DNA from: Chondrosia reniformis
Taxonomy: Eukaryota; Porifera; Demospongiae; Chondrillida; Chondrillidae
Assembly: GCA_947172415.1 (NCBI GenBank)
Contig: OX359201.1
Location: 1,302,001 to 1,366,000 of the forward strand
Length of the DNA stretch: 64,000 nt
Direction: 5' to 3'
A program made the translations under genes and the position numbers. Of this stretch, positions 22,901-37,900 are shown piece after piece (position 1 is the stretch's first letter; each line of letters starts with the position of its first letter). Under the pieces are notes generated by a model. The model had not been told where the DNA came from and searched no databases. It saw only the letters and a list, made by a program, of their open reading frames with translations.

Positions 22901-25900
22901 ATGGCATTCCTCTCCTAATACTGAATGGATAGGAAATAGCTTTTTCCATGACTATACACTCCTTAAGACTGTATAATGGATTTTCCAGATGTGTGACTCC
23001 ATAAATGAGCCAGCTTGCTATTGTTACCAATAATATGTATTAGCTGTTAAATATGATTAAGAGACGGAAAGAGATGCAGGATCTGTTAATTAGATCATAC
23101 AAATTAGTTATGCTAAGATTTAATATTGAAATAATTTAGAACAAAAGAACACTGTAATAATTAAGTAAGCTACATCACTGTGAAACTCAATATATAGTGA
23201 ACAGACATATTAAAAATGTACACACTTGATATTATACATATGTACTATCCCTTAATTAGGTATATTTACATAAGAACTTAGTAAAGGATATCATAAAATA
23301 ACACTTTGATCATTCAATACGGAGCCCACCAAATATCATGCCAAGAATTTTTCTCATGTAACTTAAGCAACCTAAAGTCATCACATTCTTTCATAAGAGA
23401 GTGTGACTATCAGCTTATGTGAGGCGGAGACTTTGCCAAAACATCTGTCTTTCTGCTGTATTGTTAAAGCAGATGTAACACATCAGTGTATAGCAAAAAG
23501 TGTAAACTTTGTATAATTAACACCAAAAATATGTGAACAATTACAAAACAGTCAATCATCGCCCACCATTACCTGAGCATTATGAAGCACGATTAAGTGC
23601 CAAATCTCAACTGTTATAGTGGCACACTCATACATCCTGTCCTTAGGGGGAATTGAATCTATACTTATACTGTACGTTTTTAGATAAGACTACTACAAAT
23701 ATATGTAAGAACGCTACTACAGTACACAATTCTAAACTCATTTCTCCCAAATCCTACCTTTCCTAAAATCTTTTAGACTCAAATTGTACAATTGCATGTA
23801 TTTTTTGACCCATTGGAGAAGAAGAAGAAGGAGAATACTCTTGTATCCTCATCCAAAGCTCTAACTAGGTTTACGTACAGATTTACTCTAACGTAGATGC
23901 ACGTAGCATGTTGAAAAATGTTGTGTTAGATTATTCACACGTGCATTATCTCCTCCACACATTACAGTTAGCTATAGGCCATTTAACAGAACTAACAATT
24001 CTTTGAATATACCTCCATACTGACCCTAATCAAGGCAAATGACTAAAAAATAAATAATTGTCAGATGTAGTAGGTGACATTCCTATCTCTATGACAGTGA
24101 TAATTGTAAAGAGAAAGGCTATTTAACAAAACTAACGAGTCGTTAGATATTATCCTCCCTTCCGCTACAACACAGCAGTTAACCAATCGGCAAAGCTTAT
24201 CCAACACTTAAACCAGACTAATACAATGAGTGTCCCAATATATTCCCACGTACAGACATTATATCAACTCCTTAGTGATTGAGAGATAATCATATTATAT
24301 GGTAATAATGATTGCCTAAACGCAGCCCCCCCTTGTCCATACCACTAGCCAACTTAACCATTAGAAATTATGAAATGATAGTAATACAAGCAATACAATA
24401 ATAGTAATACAAGGATTCACCGAAGATCAAGATAAAGAAAAAGACAAAGACTCCCAGGATCACTGATGAAGGGTGGAATTCCCAGAAACAGCTGTCTGAC
24501 CCAGTGGAGAAGAAGATGAAAGAAGGGAAAAGAAGGAAGAAAAGACTCCTGTATCTTCATCCAAAGCTCTCTTCAGGTTTAGTTCCCCTATAGGCTCTTT
24601 TACAGAATAGGCATAGCATGTAGGAAAATGGTATCTTAGATTTTTCAAGCATAACCTTTCCTTCTTCCTATACATATACGTATATACACACAGAAAGACA
24701 TACTGCCCAAAGTGTGAAAATTATATAATAAACTATAAAGTCTTGCTGACAAATTGTGAGTGATGTCAGTAAACTATTTCACACGAGAATTTGGAACAAT
24801 AAAACATGTGTCATCAGTTTACTATATCCCACACAAGGAGAGCTGAGGGGTGTGAAAATTATATGAGGTAGAATTAAACCTGATGCAACTGGATTGCAAA
24901 ACCTACACTAAATTGTTTGTACAAGTAGAATCTAAGGCTCGCTGCACTTTGCAATAACAAAGATACAGAATGCTTAGCAACAACAGATATGGCTTCTTGG
25001 CTCTAGTTTCCTTCAATTGAAAGTAATTGGTTATTCATGCAGCATAGTATATTGAGCATCTAATGTATACACATCCCATACAAGATGGCATACATATATA
25101 GTTGTACGTATACAAGTGAACAAATTCAAATATTATACATGAATGATCTGAGGATTTCGAGTACTTCCAAGGTCTGCTGATGTGAAGTTGCTGGCCAAGT
25201 GGAGAAGAAGAACAAAGAACAAAGAAGACTGTAATCCCTCTTTATCACTGAAAATGTAACTTTTAAGTAAGTCAAAGATGTTAAAACATGCTAACTTATT
25301 ACAGTCACAGTCTAATACACATTATCACATGACCGAATACCATATTTATGAGATCAATTAGTCTATGCACAGTTTATAACACAATAATTGGTGAAGCCCT
25401 TAAAATGTACCAAGATATAGGTATATACCTTAATTGGTCAATTACAGAAATGATTACATTCGATATGTACCAGTGTGATATGTACCAGTGTGATATGTAC
25501 CAGTGTGATATGTACCAGTGTGATATGTACCAGTGTGATATGTACCAGTGTGATATGTACCAATGTGATATGTACCAGTGTGATATGTACCAGTGTGATA
25601 TGTACCAGTGTGATACATACTATGCAGATCACAGGCAGAGAAAGGAAGCTAGCTAATATGTGATCATCACCCAATCCCACTCAGTTACATGTGTGTTATG
25701 AGGATCTCACTAGCAAATATATAGATATACAAACATAGCCTCCACAGAATACTACAGTCAAATTAAACTCCCCCTGAAACTAATTGGAAAAACCCAATCT
25801 CAGATTCTCCCCCGTCATCTAGAATAGTCTTTGACATTTAAGGAGTCTTCACACTCCATTAGGCAGATGAGGTTTTGGTCATTGACACTCAATTTAGGGT

Positions 25901-28900
25901 TTAACCAGTGAACATCAGTTAACACATTTGACACACAATAATTGCCTATAGGGTATCTATTTGTACTTCAGAATGATGTAATATGATGCCTTTAAAGAGA
26001 GAATAATGCATTAGAAATGAAGCAAACATAATTAGCTGTTGCGTATACGTACGTAAATATACCAATACACAGTCAATACTATGCTATACTGAAAGATATA
26101 TAATATAAACAATATTCACGCATATTATAAATGAAATGGTGCATACAGTATTGCAATTAAGGGAACAAGTATATACGTATGTACATAAGTATATCTGCAT
26201 AATATTACGTATGTACATTGTAAATATATCATGAACAATATTAATATAGTTAAGCTACTATTTTATACTACACAGAGAAAGAAAAATGGTTAAACATATA
26301 TATACGCCGTTACCGGGGCAACGCTGAGGCGTGTAAACATATATACGTGTATGTACATATATGTATGTACGCATATAGGTACACAGGTACAAAGTGTTAA
26401 TAAATGATTATTGAATCAACATTGCCAAATCAGGGATTACTTTGAAAATTAACATGTCCTTTAATCACAAGCAAGCTTGGGGAGCCACAAATATCATACA
26501 AGGACTTGTTAACTATTAAAACTTCAACAAATTTATATAGTAACAAAATCCAGTTCAAGAGATTGTGTAAACCAAGAGTGCAAATAGGATGAAATCCCTC
26601 TAATTTGTTCAATTAGGGAAGAAAGGCTTCTGGACTGTCTATTTGAAAATGACTATATGGAGAGCAACAACAAATAGATTTCCTTTGTTTTGAATTTTAA
26701 GTTGTAATTAATGAATATAGTATTTCCTGAGTTCACAAACCTTCAACAAAACAGACCAAACACTTAAGATTCCAGCGGCAAAATAGGAGTAATTGAAATA
26801 CACAACTAAATCAATATAGGTAGCCCTATAGTCATAACAGGTGGTGTAGTAAAGGATGGCTTGAACTTGCTTGGGAAGTGGCATTGAGGTAGTAGGAGGT
26901 GACTCCTAATGGATAACATTAGGTGAGTACCAAACAGTGACAAAATTTATTTTCAATATCCTTCATTAATATAATAGATGTGAGGTTAAAATGTCCTTGC
27001 AACAGAACATAAATACAACATCATGTTTACATGTTTACAAATGTAATGCTGAAAAGGAAGTAATATTTCAAAAACAGGGGATGTAAATTAAAGGTAAATT
27101 CATTTTTACACATTTAAAAAGCACAATATATAGCATGAAACGTACACTTTTTACAATTTAGTAAACATAATTAATTAAGAGCATCATTTGCTGTGTAAGC
27201 GACTATCGGCAAATCCTATATACAGCTTTTGATGAGACTAAAGCCCAATATGTAATAGTTATATGTATACGTAAGCCAGAAGACTTTAACTATTATACTA
27301 TACGTACGTATATCCAAGTTTATTAGTACACTTATGGATCTTATAGGTGTATATGTACGTATATGCAGCACATAGTGCTGTGATAAATACATAGCTGTAA
27401 ATCACAAAAATGATTAGATGATCATCAATCGGGTTTTCTTCTATATATAATGGCCTTTAGTAGATCAGCAAAGGAATTCATAAAAAGGTAATTGTATTTC
27501 CTGAATACATTTTCACAACATTTTTTTACAATTTTGAGCATTCAGTTATGAATTGGTTTACTCATACAGCCATCACACATTGATATCATACACTCCATCA
27601 ACATCCATCATATTCTCCATTCAACTGACTATATACCTACGTACTGTGTAACAGTCCATCCCAGGGGTACCATGAGGGATAGTAGTATACCCAGCAAAAT
27701 GGTTGAGTAATATGCAACATTTCCACGAGACAGGAACAGCTGGGATGGAGGGAGGTTGGTGAGTCGAGAAATCCAGCTCTGAAATAAGAACATGGCAAAC
27801 ATCCTCAAAGCAGCCAACAGAGGAAGAAGCGGACAAAAGAAGAGTCCGAACCTAAAAAATAAAACAGAATGTAATGTGAATTGACACAACTGCATTGGTA
27901 CACTGTTTTCCCATAGGACAGCCAGGAAATTAAAAGGTCAAGAAATAAGGTCAAGAGTGGAAAAATGCTAGCTATATGTACAGTCTGGTAGAAGCAAGTT
28001 TATTAGTTGCGAGTTAGTTATAACTACAAATGACTATGCAAAGGTTATGATGTATTATGCAATATTTTCTAGTGATTATCCATACAGAATATTGTGCTAA
28101 AGTCAACTACGTACAAATTGGAAATGTATATTTGACATTTTTCATAGTTAACAAAATTGTGGTACGTATATGTCTGTCGCTTAGAATCTACCTACTTCTT
28201 AGGTTTAGGAAAATGTTCTATCTTTATATAGATAGAGAGTGAGATTTTACTGCATTAGACTGTGTAGCTATATAATTCTAAATCTCCTAAGCATTGCACA
28301 AGAAATACTACCACTACATACGTATATGAGGTATGTAGAGATTAATCATATATACAGTATGTAGAGATTATTCATATATGCAGTATGTAGAGATTAATCA
28401 TATGCAAACATACAGGCTTATATACATGTGGATTGGTGTGATATTAAGGAACATGTGCACAATATATATGTACCTGCATAGCTTGAGAATTGTCAACATT
28501 AACACAGATACCAGCAAACAAGCAAAAAGTTTACATTTTCATAAAATGTATCAACAGTTGTGGTACCAACTGAACACATCATAGCCACCTGTCCAATTAC
28601 TTGAATATGGTAGGTACATATTGGTGATAGCCAGGTGTTCATGCAGTGTAAACAGAATACTTACCATACAATCACTTGGGTGTACATGAGGTCAAGGGTC
28701 ATCCTTGATATATTGAACCTCCTATAGCCTATCTAAAGAATTAAAAATATCTGTGTTGTAAACAAGGTACACTTAGGCAAATACACAGTGTAAAATACAT
28801 AATATGTCACAAATAATAAATATTATCAACATAAGATTGTATATGCACATATAATATACTATAAACATATATATTACATAGACCATACTTATACTATATG

Positions 28901-31900
28901 TACATATGAAAATGATATTAATCTTAAAACTACGTATATATGTATGTACGTACATTTCCTTTACTGTTAGCATTGCTTAAAGTGTAATTGTAAAAATGAT
29001 ATAAATATTATGTACAGTTCGACAGGGAAATACTAATACTAGGCGATTGGGCTATAATATTGCGCAAAAGGTTTGAAATATATGGCTAATTATAAACTCA
29101 AACTCAGAGGGCGTGCTTCAACACCCAAAACACCCCCCCTCCCACAAATTCACTACTGATGCAGATTCATAAAATAGTAAGACAATATCTTTATATTCAA
29201 ATTACAATCAACTAATCAGCAATTCTTGGCATTCACTGGTACACATATTATAGATAACAAATACATGTTTCCACATATGTATGTACACAGTAAAACATTT
29301 CAGAGCATTAGAGAAATAAAGAATTTGGATGCAGTACGTCATAAACAGAATCACGATAAATGTTAAGAATGATGAAACACCATGTCTACAAGTCTACTAA
29401 CAATAGTAGGTATTGCAAGCTTTCTGTAGAAACCATATATCACTGGCAACAAGCTTCTAAGGATCAGCCAGGTTCAGAATTAGTTACACTAGCACTGTAC
29501 CTATACAGCTCAATTAACTTACTGCATGAAACAAATTAAGTCATGATCCATAGAACTGCTCTAGGAAAATGTTAATATTCCTATTGCTGAATTATGATTG
29601 TATATGCATGTGGATTTATCCTTTGACAAGGAATGTCTGTTATTACAAAGAATTCATGTGCATACCATGTTGGTCCATTGCATGATGAAGTATGGACTTG
29701 ACATGCGCTTGAATGTATGCATGTTAGTACATAAGTGTAGTATGCATGTTCAGGCAGGTATGTTTGCAAGTACAAAGGTAGGTATATGTACATGTGATTT
29801 CTGCATGATCTGACACTGTAATGGAATTGACATATAAAATGTACATTGCTAAATATGTAAAACAATTACACCAACAAACACATGAACACATTTCTCTGTA
29901 GTTCATTGGCTGAACTATTTCAACTATGAGAGTTACAGAAGTTATGTAATAAAGTTAAGCAGTATAGTAGAAATACAAAGTGCTAAACATCAAGAAAATA
30001 TGCCAGCTAATATTACCAGCTTTGAAAGAAGAGGAGCTTTAAGTAAATCATGGCATACATTATGGAATGTTTTAATATTTTTATTTGCTCAAAAATTCCT
30101 CTACTTTCATTGTTGACGTAGCTCTGAGGTTCTCCTATCTATTGCTACCAGCTTTGATCATACATATATCATAACTGATCATATTATATATACAGTGCAA
30201 GTTACAATATACTAAGGTAATCTAATATAAATAATATAAATAATATAAATAATATAAATAATTAAATAATTCATATGGCTCCAAGAAAGGACCTAGAAAC
30301 AAAATGGGCATATTATCATAAAGTTTAGGGTATAAAACTCATTTTAAAAGAAGGGATTTTTGATTTAGGCCTCCGTTTGTTAGAAAACGGAGGACAAAGT
30401 CGGCATATAAAAGGCCATAGGACTATAGAAAACCTATGGGAAATTTATATTGAAACAATGTGTTATATTAATAAAAATTATCAATTGGTCAGATCATTTT
30501 GAAACCAACATATATCATGGTACATGTGCATAGGAAACGTCTGGCGAAGTTTTGCTTAATTAAATGAGCAAAATAATCAAGATATAATGAAGAATTCAAA
30601 GTTACGATTGCGCAAGCTGGTGATGTATTGTGATGTTTTTCTAATGCGTCACCAACACCTTCGTATGTCGCTCCGTACACACATTTTGTGAATCATGTGA
30701 CGTTATATTATATTATAGATATTAATCAATATACTATATATATACTGTATGTAAAGGTTTCAAAAGTGGTTTCTAAAGTTGGTTTCTAAAGTTGGTTTCA
30801 AAAGTGGTTACTAAAGTTGGTTTCAAAAGTGGTTACTAAAGTTGGTTTCTAAAGTTGGTTTCAAAAGTTGGTTTCAAAAGTTGGTTTCAAAAGTTGGTTG
30901 CTAAAGTTGGTTTCTAAAGTTGGTTTCAAAAGTGGTTGCTAAAGTTGGTTTCTAAAGTTGGTTTCTAAAGTTGGTTTCTAAGTTGGTTTCAAAAGTGGTT
31001 GCTAAAGCTAGTTTCTAAAATTGGTTTCAAAAGTGGTTGCTAGAGCTAGTTACCAAGCAATGAGACATTTAAAATTACTTGCTCAAGATTAACTATTTAT
31101 GACAAATCTCATGCACCAAGAGGGGGAAAGGGACTAAGGGACGCGTGCATGCGGAGAAAACCAATTAGTACCATCCCATATGATAAGGATTACTATACTA
31201 ACAGGTTTGAATGCCTACCATATCGGATAGCCGACACAGCAACCGACATCTAACAAGAACCCCTCTGAATACGTCAAACACAAGAATTCCAAGCACTTGA
31301 ACAATAAGGTCAAACCAGAAAAGTCTGTAAAACTCTTGTCCAACTCTTGTTTCCCAGCAGCAATATCCAGTATCCTACGCAAGCAAAGGGAAATATATTA
31401 ACAGTGTAGAAAAATGGAGGAATCTAAGATCTAATGCCAATCTTAAAGTTTTGATCATAGTCAACATTTTGACTTGGATTTTACCCCCAACCACTCATGT
31501 CTCCTGAGGAGCCAGTGAGCCAGTAGGTGGAACAGAAGTTCACTTAATAGGAACTACAGTCAAATGATGAGGATGGGTTAACAATGCACCCTAGCAATCC
31601 TATAAAAGGGTATTAACAGACATCCAGCCATTGATTGGGTAGTTGGGGAGTTCTTCCCTAGCTCTTTTATGTCTGCCTGCAACTACTTGTGGTTTGAGTT
31701 TTATCACCTGATTTTATATGAGAAGGCTAGCTTACCTGACATTCACATTCTGCACTCAAAGCCAGCAGAGAGTACAGCAACACAGAAGTGTTCACCAAAT
31801 ACATGAAGAAGTACCTACACACAGAAAAGAACACAAATAAAACACATCACATCCATGAAAAACAGTCTGCCAACAGTCAAACAGTCTGTACTCTTATTAG

Positions 31901-34900
31901 AGACTGTGGCACAACTGCTTAGCAGCTAAATAAACTATTGAATGACTGTTTAACATGCATGCAGTTGGGGCACAGAATTGGGGCTTACGTATATAGACCT
32001 GAAATGATCATATCTTGAGAGTATTACCACATTTTTATATATGCAACTGTCAATGAACAATCAATATTAATCAATAAATTTACATATATTAAACATACAC
32101 ATGTACAGTTCTGCCTTATAAATAAAGCTGATACGTATATATGTACTCTGTAAATGTGTTTGCATAGTGACTTAAAATTTTTACAATATGTACTACTCTT
32201 TCCTGAGAACATGCTAACATGAATAATCTAATACATCATTTTGAACATGCTACAACTATTTTAGAGTAAAGGCCTATAGGGAACTAATACTAGTGAGAGC
32301 TTTGGATGAGGATGCAAGATTCTTTATATTCTTCTACTGTGTTAAGCCTGGGCAAACATGCATGTGGAATAAGTTCATATACTAAAGTTATGCCTCTGAT
32401 GATTCATTCTTCATTCTTCAACTTTTTGAGTGTCTAGAGATGCAGTTTTGATGTTAAAGGTCACTGAAGAAGACCCCCAGGGTCGGAACATCTGACTAAA
32501 GTTTAACAACAAAACTGCCTCTCTAGACACTCAAAAAGTGGAAGGATGAACCATCCAAAAGATAAGTTATAGATGCAGTAGGAATCCTTATTTTAAAGTT
32601 ATGTCTTGGGACAACTTTATATAAGAATATACATATGTACGTAGTATAATTCTTTTCCACCTTCTTTACTGGATCCACCTTTAATACTATTTTAAGAAGC
32701 CTTTGATATTAATAGCTTCCTAGCATTCCCTTGTACTTATAAAATCACCATATACTACAGTATGTATATGATTTACCTCACTACCTAAGCTATATATATT
32801 GACATTCTTCACTAACTCAATGATAATTACATTTCATATGTCAGAAAGAGATAACTATAAAAAATATCTACCTTCAGGATAGCTCACTTCCGGACTAAGT
32901 ACCTAGTACAATAAAGTGCTTCAAAAATACAATGAAATGATATAAGCCATTCTGTAGATAAGTTCAATACTGCAGTGAAAGATAGCACCTACTCATGAAC
33001 TAAGATGAAGAAAAATGTGGCAAATCTATTATTCTAATTGATGTCTCATAAGTACATACTTACGTATATGCCTACGTATGTAGCTACCAATTTAAATAAA
33101 TATAATATGGATGGCAAGGAGAGCACATTTGTATGCGGTAGTTAACACATAGCAACACAATTAAAATGCTGTATATCATATGTAGTACATGTATGTAAAA
33201 GAGAAAAAGATATTGCCATTCCGTTATCCATATGACACCAATTGTGCTACCATTTATACATCAGAGAGGGTTTAGCACAGGTAAAAATCCTTTTTCTATT
33301 GTCAAAGATATTGCCATTCCGTTATCCATATGACACCAATTGTGCTACCATTTATACATCAGAGAGGGTTTAGCACAGGTAAAAATCCTTTTTCTATTGT
33401 CAAAAGTACAATATATTGTGTTTCAAAAGGAATTCCTTTGAAATATATTAATAAATAATGCCACTCCTCAGAGGTCTTGCCACTTTGTAAAGTTAACAAA
33501 CATGCTAATAGGCAAGACATTAGAGATTAACTTTCACTGGCATGCCATGTATTAACAGCAGATATAGGTAGGTAGGTAATGCTATAAGTTAAGTGACAAA
33601 AGATTTGTCTCACAAGTAAATGAATTTCAGTAACCCCTTTTGACAACAATAATGACTGATTTGTAATAAGACGTTGACACTCACTAAACACCAAATAACA
33701 GCTTTATAGATTCAAATAAAAAGCTATCAAATATCTTTGATAGTGTGCCAATGTCCAATGGGTAATAATCACTTCCTTTCTTCCAAAGAGAGGAATGTAC
33801 AGGTATTGTTTTAAGTGTGCCCTCTGGTCCTGTATCACAAGCCACATACAAAACTGTAAAAAGAGGTGCTGATCAAGTTTGAATTCTACAATATCTATTT
33901 AGGTGTATATACTTTTGTTTCTATACTCAGTATATTATTTGTATGTGTATACAAATCTGTGTCTAATGTCTAATTAGTTGTATGAGTAGATCAACAATTC
34001 ATAAGGATGACACTGATTACATTGCAAGCTAAGTTGGAGTGTTGCTTTCTCATTTTAACTAAAAGTCTATTTTAATTTACAACAACCTCTGTCCGATCCA
34101 CATTATTAACTGCTCAAAGAAATGAAACCTGCCAGTCCACAGTACCAACTGCTCAAAGAAATGAAACCTGCCAGTCCACCATACCAACTGTTCCAAGTTT
34201 GGTCCAAAGTTCAATTGTAGAGACAGGTTGATGCGATCATAACAGGCTTCATTTGAAACAAATTCTTAACAAGTTCTCCCAACAAGGTTGCCCAAAGGGC
34301 AGATTCCAAAAAGTAGAATTTCAATCAACTGCAAACTAGTGGAACTTCTACTTTTGAATATACGTATGTATGTCTATACCGACTATAAATGGTGCATTAG
34401 TTATCAACTGACTGTATATACTTTATACACTATAGTGTAGGATATGTCCAACTAACTTTATATAGTAAATATCAAGGCATGCAATTGTTGCTAAAGTATA
34501 TGGAAAGTTAACTTTCCCTGACCAGCTGATGCATTACTACAAAACAACAACAGTTTATTACTAAGTGAAGCTAAGGCAGATGAAAAAGAATTGAAAGTCC
34601 TAGAACCACATTGAAGGATTTAAGGATTAAGTACACATGCAATAAGTAAAAAATCCAAGCCTCTAATAAGATTAGTTAATACGTAGATTACAAAATCTTG
34701 GTTATATTAATTTATAAAATATCCTGGCACATTCCTTTACTAAATTAGTTGATATCACAGTATTCTTATAGTTGCTTATATCAGCAAGTGATTGAATGAC
34801 AACATTTATAGTTTTATATACTTAATAATATAATATAAAGAAATCTAAATGAATAAAAGCACTTCTATGAATATATACAGGAAGTGTTCAGAGAATGCAT

Positions 34901-37900
34901 ATGATTACTGGACTATGAAAGGAGACAAGATGGCAGGTGTAAGATAAACTAGCATTTTATGGCTGCCATAGTTGAAACACAAAGAGAAATATTTGCTATT
35001 AAATGCTATCATCCATTTACTTGACACCTTAGAATTAATAAGCATATTTACACACATCTACAACAAATAATTACATATGTAAAATTCAGGTTTTGAACTA
35101 CTATAAATATATATACAGGAATTAAATTGCAACGTTGGCATTAGACGCACAACAGAATACTATATTAGAAGTGTCATTAAACAATAGTGAAAGATTCCAT
35201 TAGAATTATAGACAAGGTCTGTGTTGTGTTTTAGTTACAAATGCAGTAAATAAAGATATACACTGTGTCATTTAATCACTAGAGAATATATTCAATTAGA
35301 CTTTCTAGGATCATTGCAATTAACTCATGTCATGCATCATACAAAGCTATCTCACCTAATATTGGTAGTCACCATTTTAGCATGAATTGTATAACACTCC
35401 AGTTTAATGACCAGTTCATTTAGAAAAGGAAGGAAAATCTGTAGAGCAGTGATCACCATGGCAACACGGAACAGCAGAATGAAGTTCAGGACCTCAGAAT
35501 TGGTAAGTTCTTCATGTAAGAAGTGTGTAGCACAAGTGTCTGTAGAGAATTTCACAGAGAGAGACAGAGAAAGTGTGTGTGTGAGAGAGAGAGAGTAAGA
35601 ATTTCTTGTTTATAGGGTATTTGAAGTGCACATACACATATACAGTATAATGCAATATTTATTAATTTAAGGTATTTCTACTTAAACTGAATGATGTTAA
35701 TTTCACCTGAATGTTGATTTATTACACTATATTACACATATGTATGTATGTAGACTTTATATATACATACCACTCTTAAGAGTTTGCACTATAAAATATA
35801 CTGCCACTCCACCTCCAATGATGAGCATTGCCATCAGAATGGTTATGAGAATTCGAGCTACATAAACTCCAACACTGCATGTAGTGATAACAAGAAGATT
35901 AGTAAATACATAAAAAATAAAAACAGATAAATCAGATTCTATATAAACCAAATATGTAAATGTAAATGTAACACAGTTTTGATAAGATGTTGAACAAAAA
36001 GGTTATGTTTTACGTACCATTTACACTTTGTTGACTGAGCAGCACCAGTTTTTGAAACTAAAACCTGTAAATAAATCAAAATGGCTGCTATATGCAATCT
36101 CTTAGTTAGTACTACATATGTGATATTTTTACCTAATGTAGACAGTATAAGTGTATTCTGTATGTAATGTACTGTAGACCAATACTTTGGTAAATGTAGA
36201 TGAGTGCATCAGAAATATAATTGAATATATAGCAAACCACATGAACCGCTATCTCATGTAGACGATTTATGGTAGTCTATATGTACGTACGTATATCACT
36301 ATGACTCATAAAAAAATCAAACAATGATTATATACGTACGTATGTACATACGTATATGTAGATATGTAATATATAGAAATAATCACTGCGAGATATTACA
36401 CCTGACAACTTAATTAAGTTACCGAAGTCTGATTCGGCAGTATAGCATGCATGCTTGTAGACATGTATGTATGTACATGCATTGGTATGACCTGCATTGT
36501 ATGCCTAATGTAAACAGTAGATTGAAAACGGGAGAAGGCTATCAGAAGAAACTAGAATATTCTAAAATAACAGTTGTCTTTGATCAAAGCGTTAGCACTT
36601 GAAAATGGAAGGTTACGAATGCTCACAGAATAGAACACTACTCATCCCTCTAATTTGGTTCAATTATTGTGCATTGTTAGAGAAATGAGGCAATCGAAGA
36701 TTAGTGTAGTTCTAGTAAAATTCCAATTGAAAGTCTTAAAAACCTTCCAACATCTAAATACTTGAGAAACTATTAAGGTAAATTAGTTGTGGTAATAAGG
36801 CATATTTGGAGATATAGGGCAGAAAAGAATGTTAGGACTACATTCTTACAGTATATCCATTTCTATACACCTGGTGCTATCCATTTTTTACCCAAACCTG
36901 CCTTATCTCATACAGCAAAGGATTCACAGAAGATCAAGATAAAGAAAAAGACAAAGACTCCCAGGATCACTGATGAAGGGTGGAATTCCCAGAAATGGCT
37001 GTCTGACCCAGTGGAGAAGAAGATGAAAGAAGGAAGAAAAGACTCCTGTATCTTCATATCCAAAGCTCACTTCAGGTTTAGTTCCCCTATAGGCTCTTTT
37101 ACAGAATAGGCATAGCATGTAGGAAAATGGTATCTTAGATTTTTCATATGTACAATAGTAAAATTCTGAATGCAATTTAGTATAGCCATGAAAGTATACT
37201 TCAGTTATACCTATTATTATCAATTAAGAGTCCCATTGAGTTAATTGGATTAGCAGCTACACTATCAGTTAAAACCTAACCATCCATTCACCATAACATC
37301 TGCTACTAGAATCCTCTCAGACTGTCATTACCACAAAATTGTGGTACGTACATCTGTATAGATATGTACACCAAAGTATTTGAACTCCTTTACGTATGGT
37401 ATTTAGGAACATAAAAAGAAAATGCTTATGTATGTAATTACAGTACTGATAATAGGATAAGAAAGCTATATCTTAATTTACTTTCAAAAAACTAATATTA
37501 GGACCCAAATGACTACAAATCATATAGTAACTTCTGGTCTGTCAGTTTTGGATGTAAGCTAAGCTGGTAAGAAACATGTTGCTAGAACAAAGAATCACAA
37601 TTGCTACAAGCCAATCACGAATAAAAACAGTCATTTCACCCGTATATATGAAGTAGTACATTGATAATAATACACCATTCCAAGTGAATCTGTTGCAGCT
37701 ATACTGCAGGTGAGGTGAGAAAGGTTTAGAAGAGAAGGAATATTATACATATATGTATGTTACCTTTGCATTACTTCAGAATGCAAAAATCTGCCAACAC
37801 CCTGAAACCTGCTTAACTAGCTTCCCAATGTGTTTACCCCCAAAATTCTTTAAATACTTACACATATTATGTAACAATCTCTGGATTGCAAGGCAAACAT

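Noticed and set aside
25348-25680. Open frames over the 15-base repeat on both strands
   Set aside because: The period is a multiple of three, so any stop-free unit stays open; no other sign of coding.
26741-26905. Exon-like 55-codon block on the minus strand in a TMC intron
   Set aside because: It has acceptor and donor but phase 0 at both ends, while the flanking TMC exons join in phase 2 with a perfect family match. It is probably chance or an unrelated relic.
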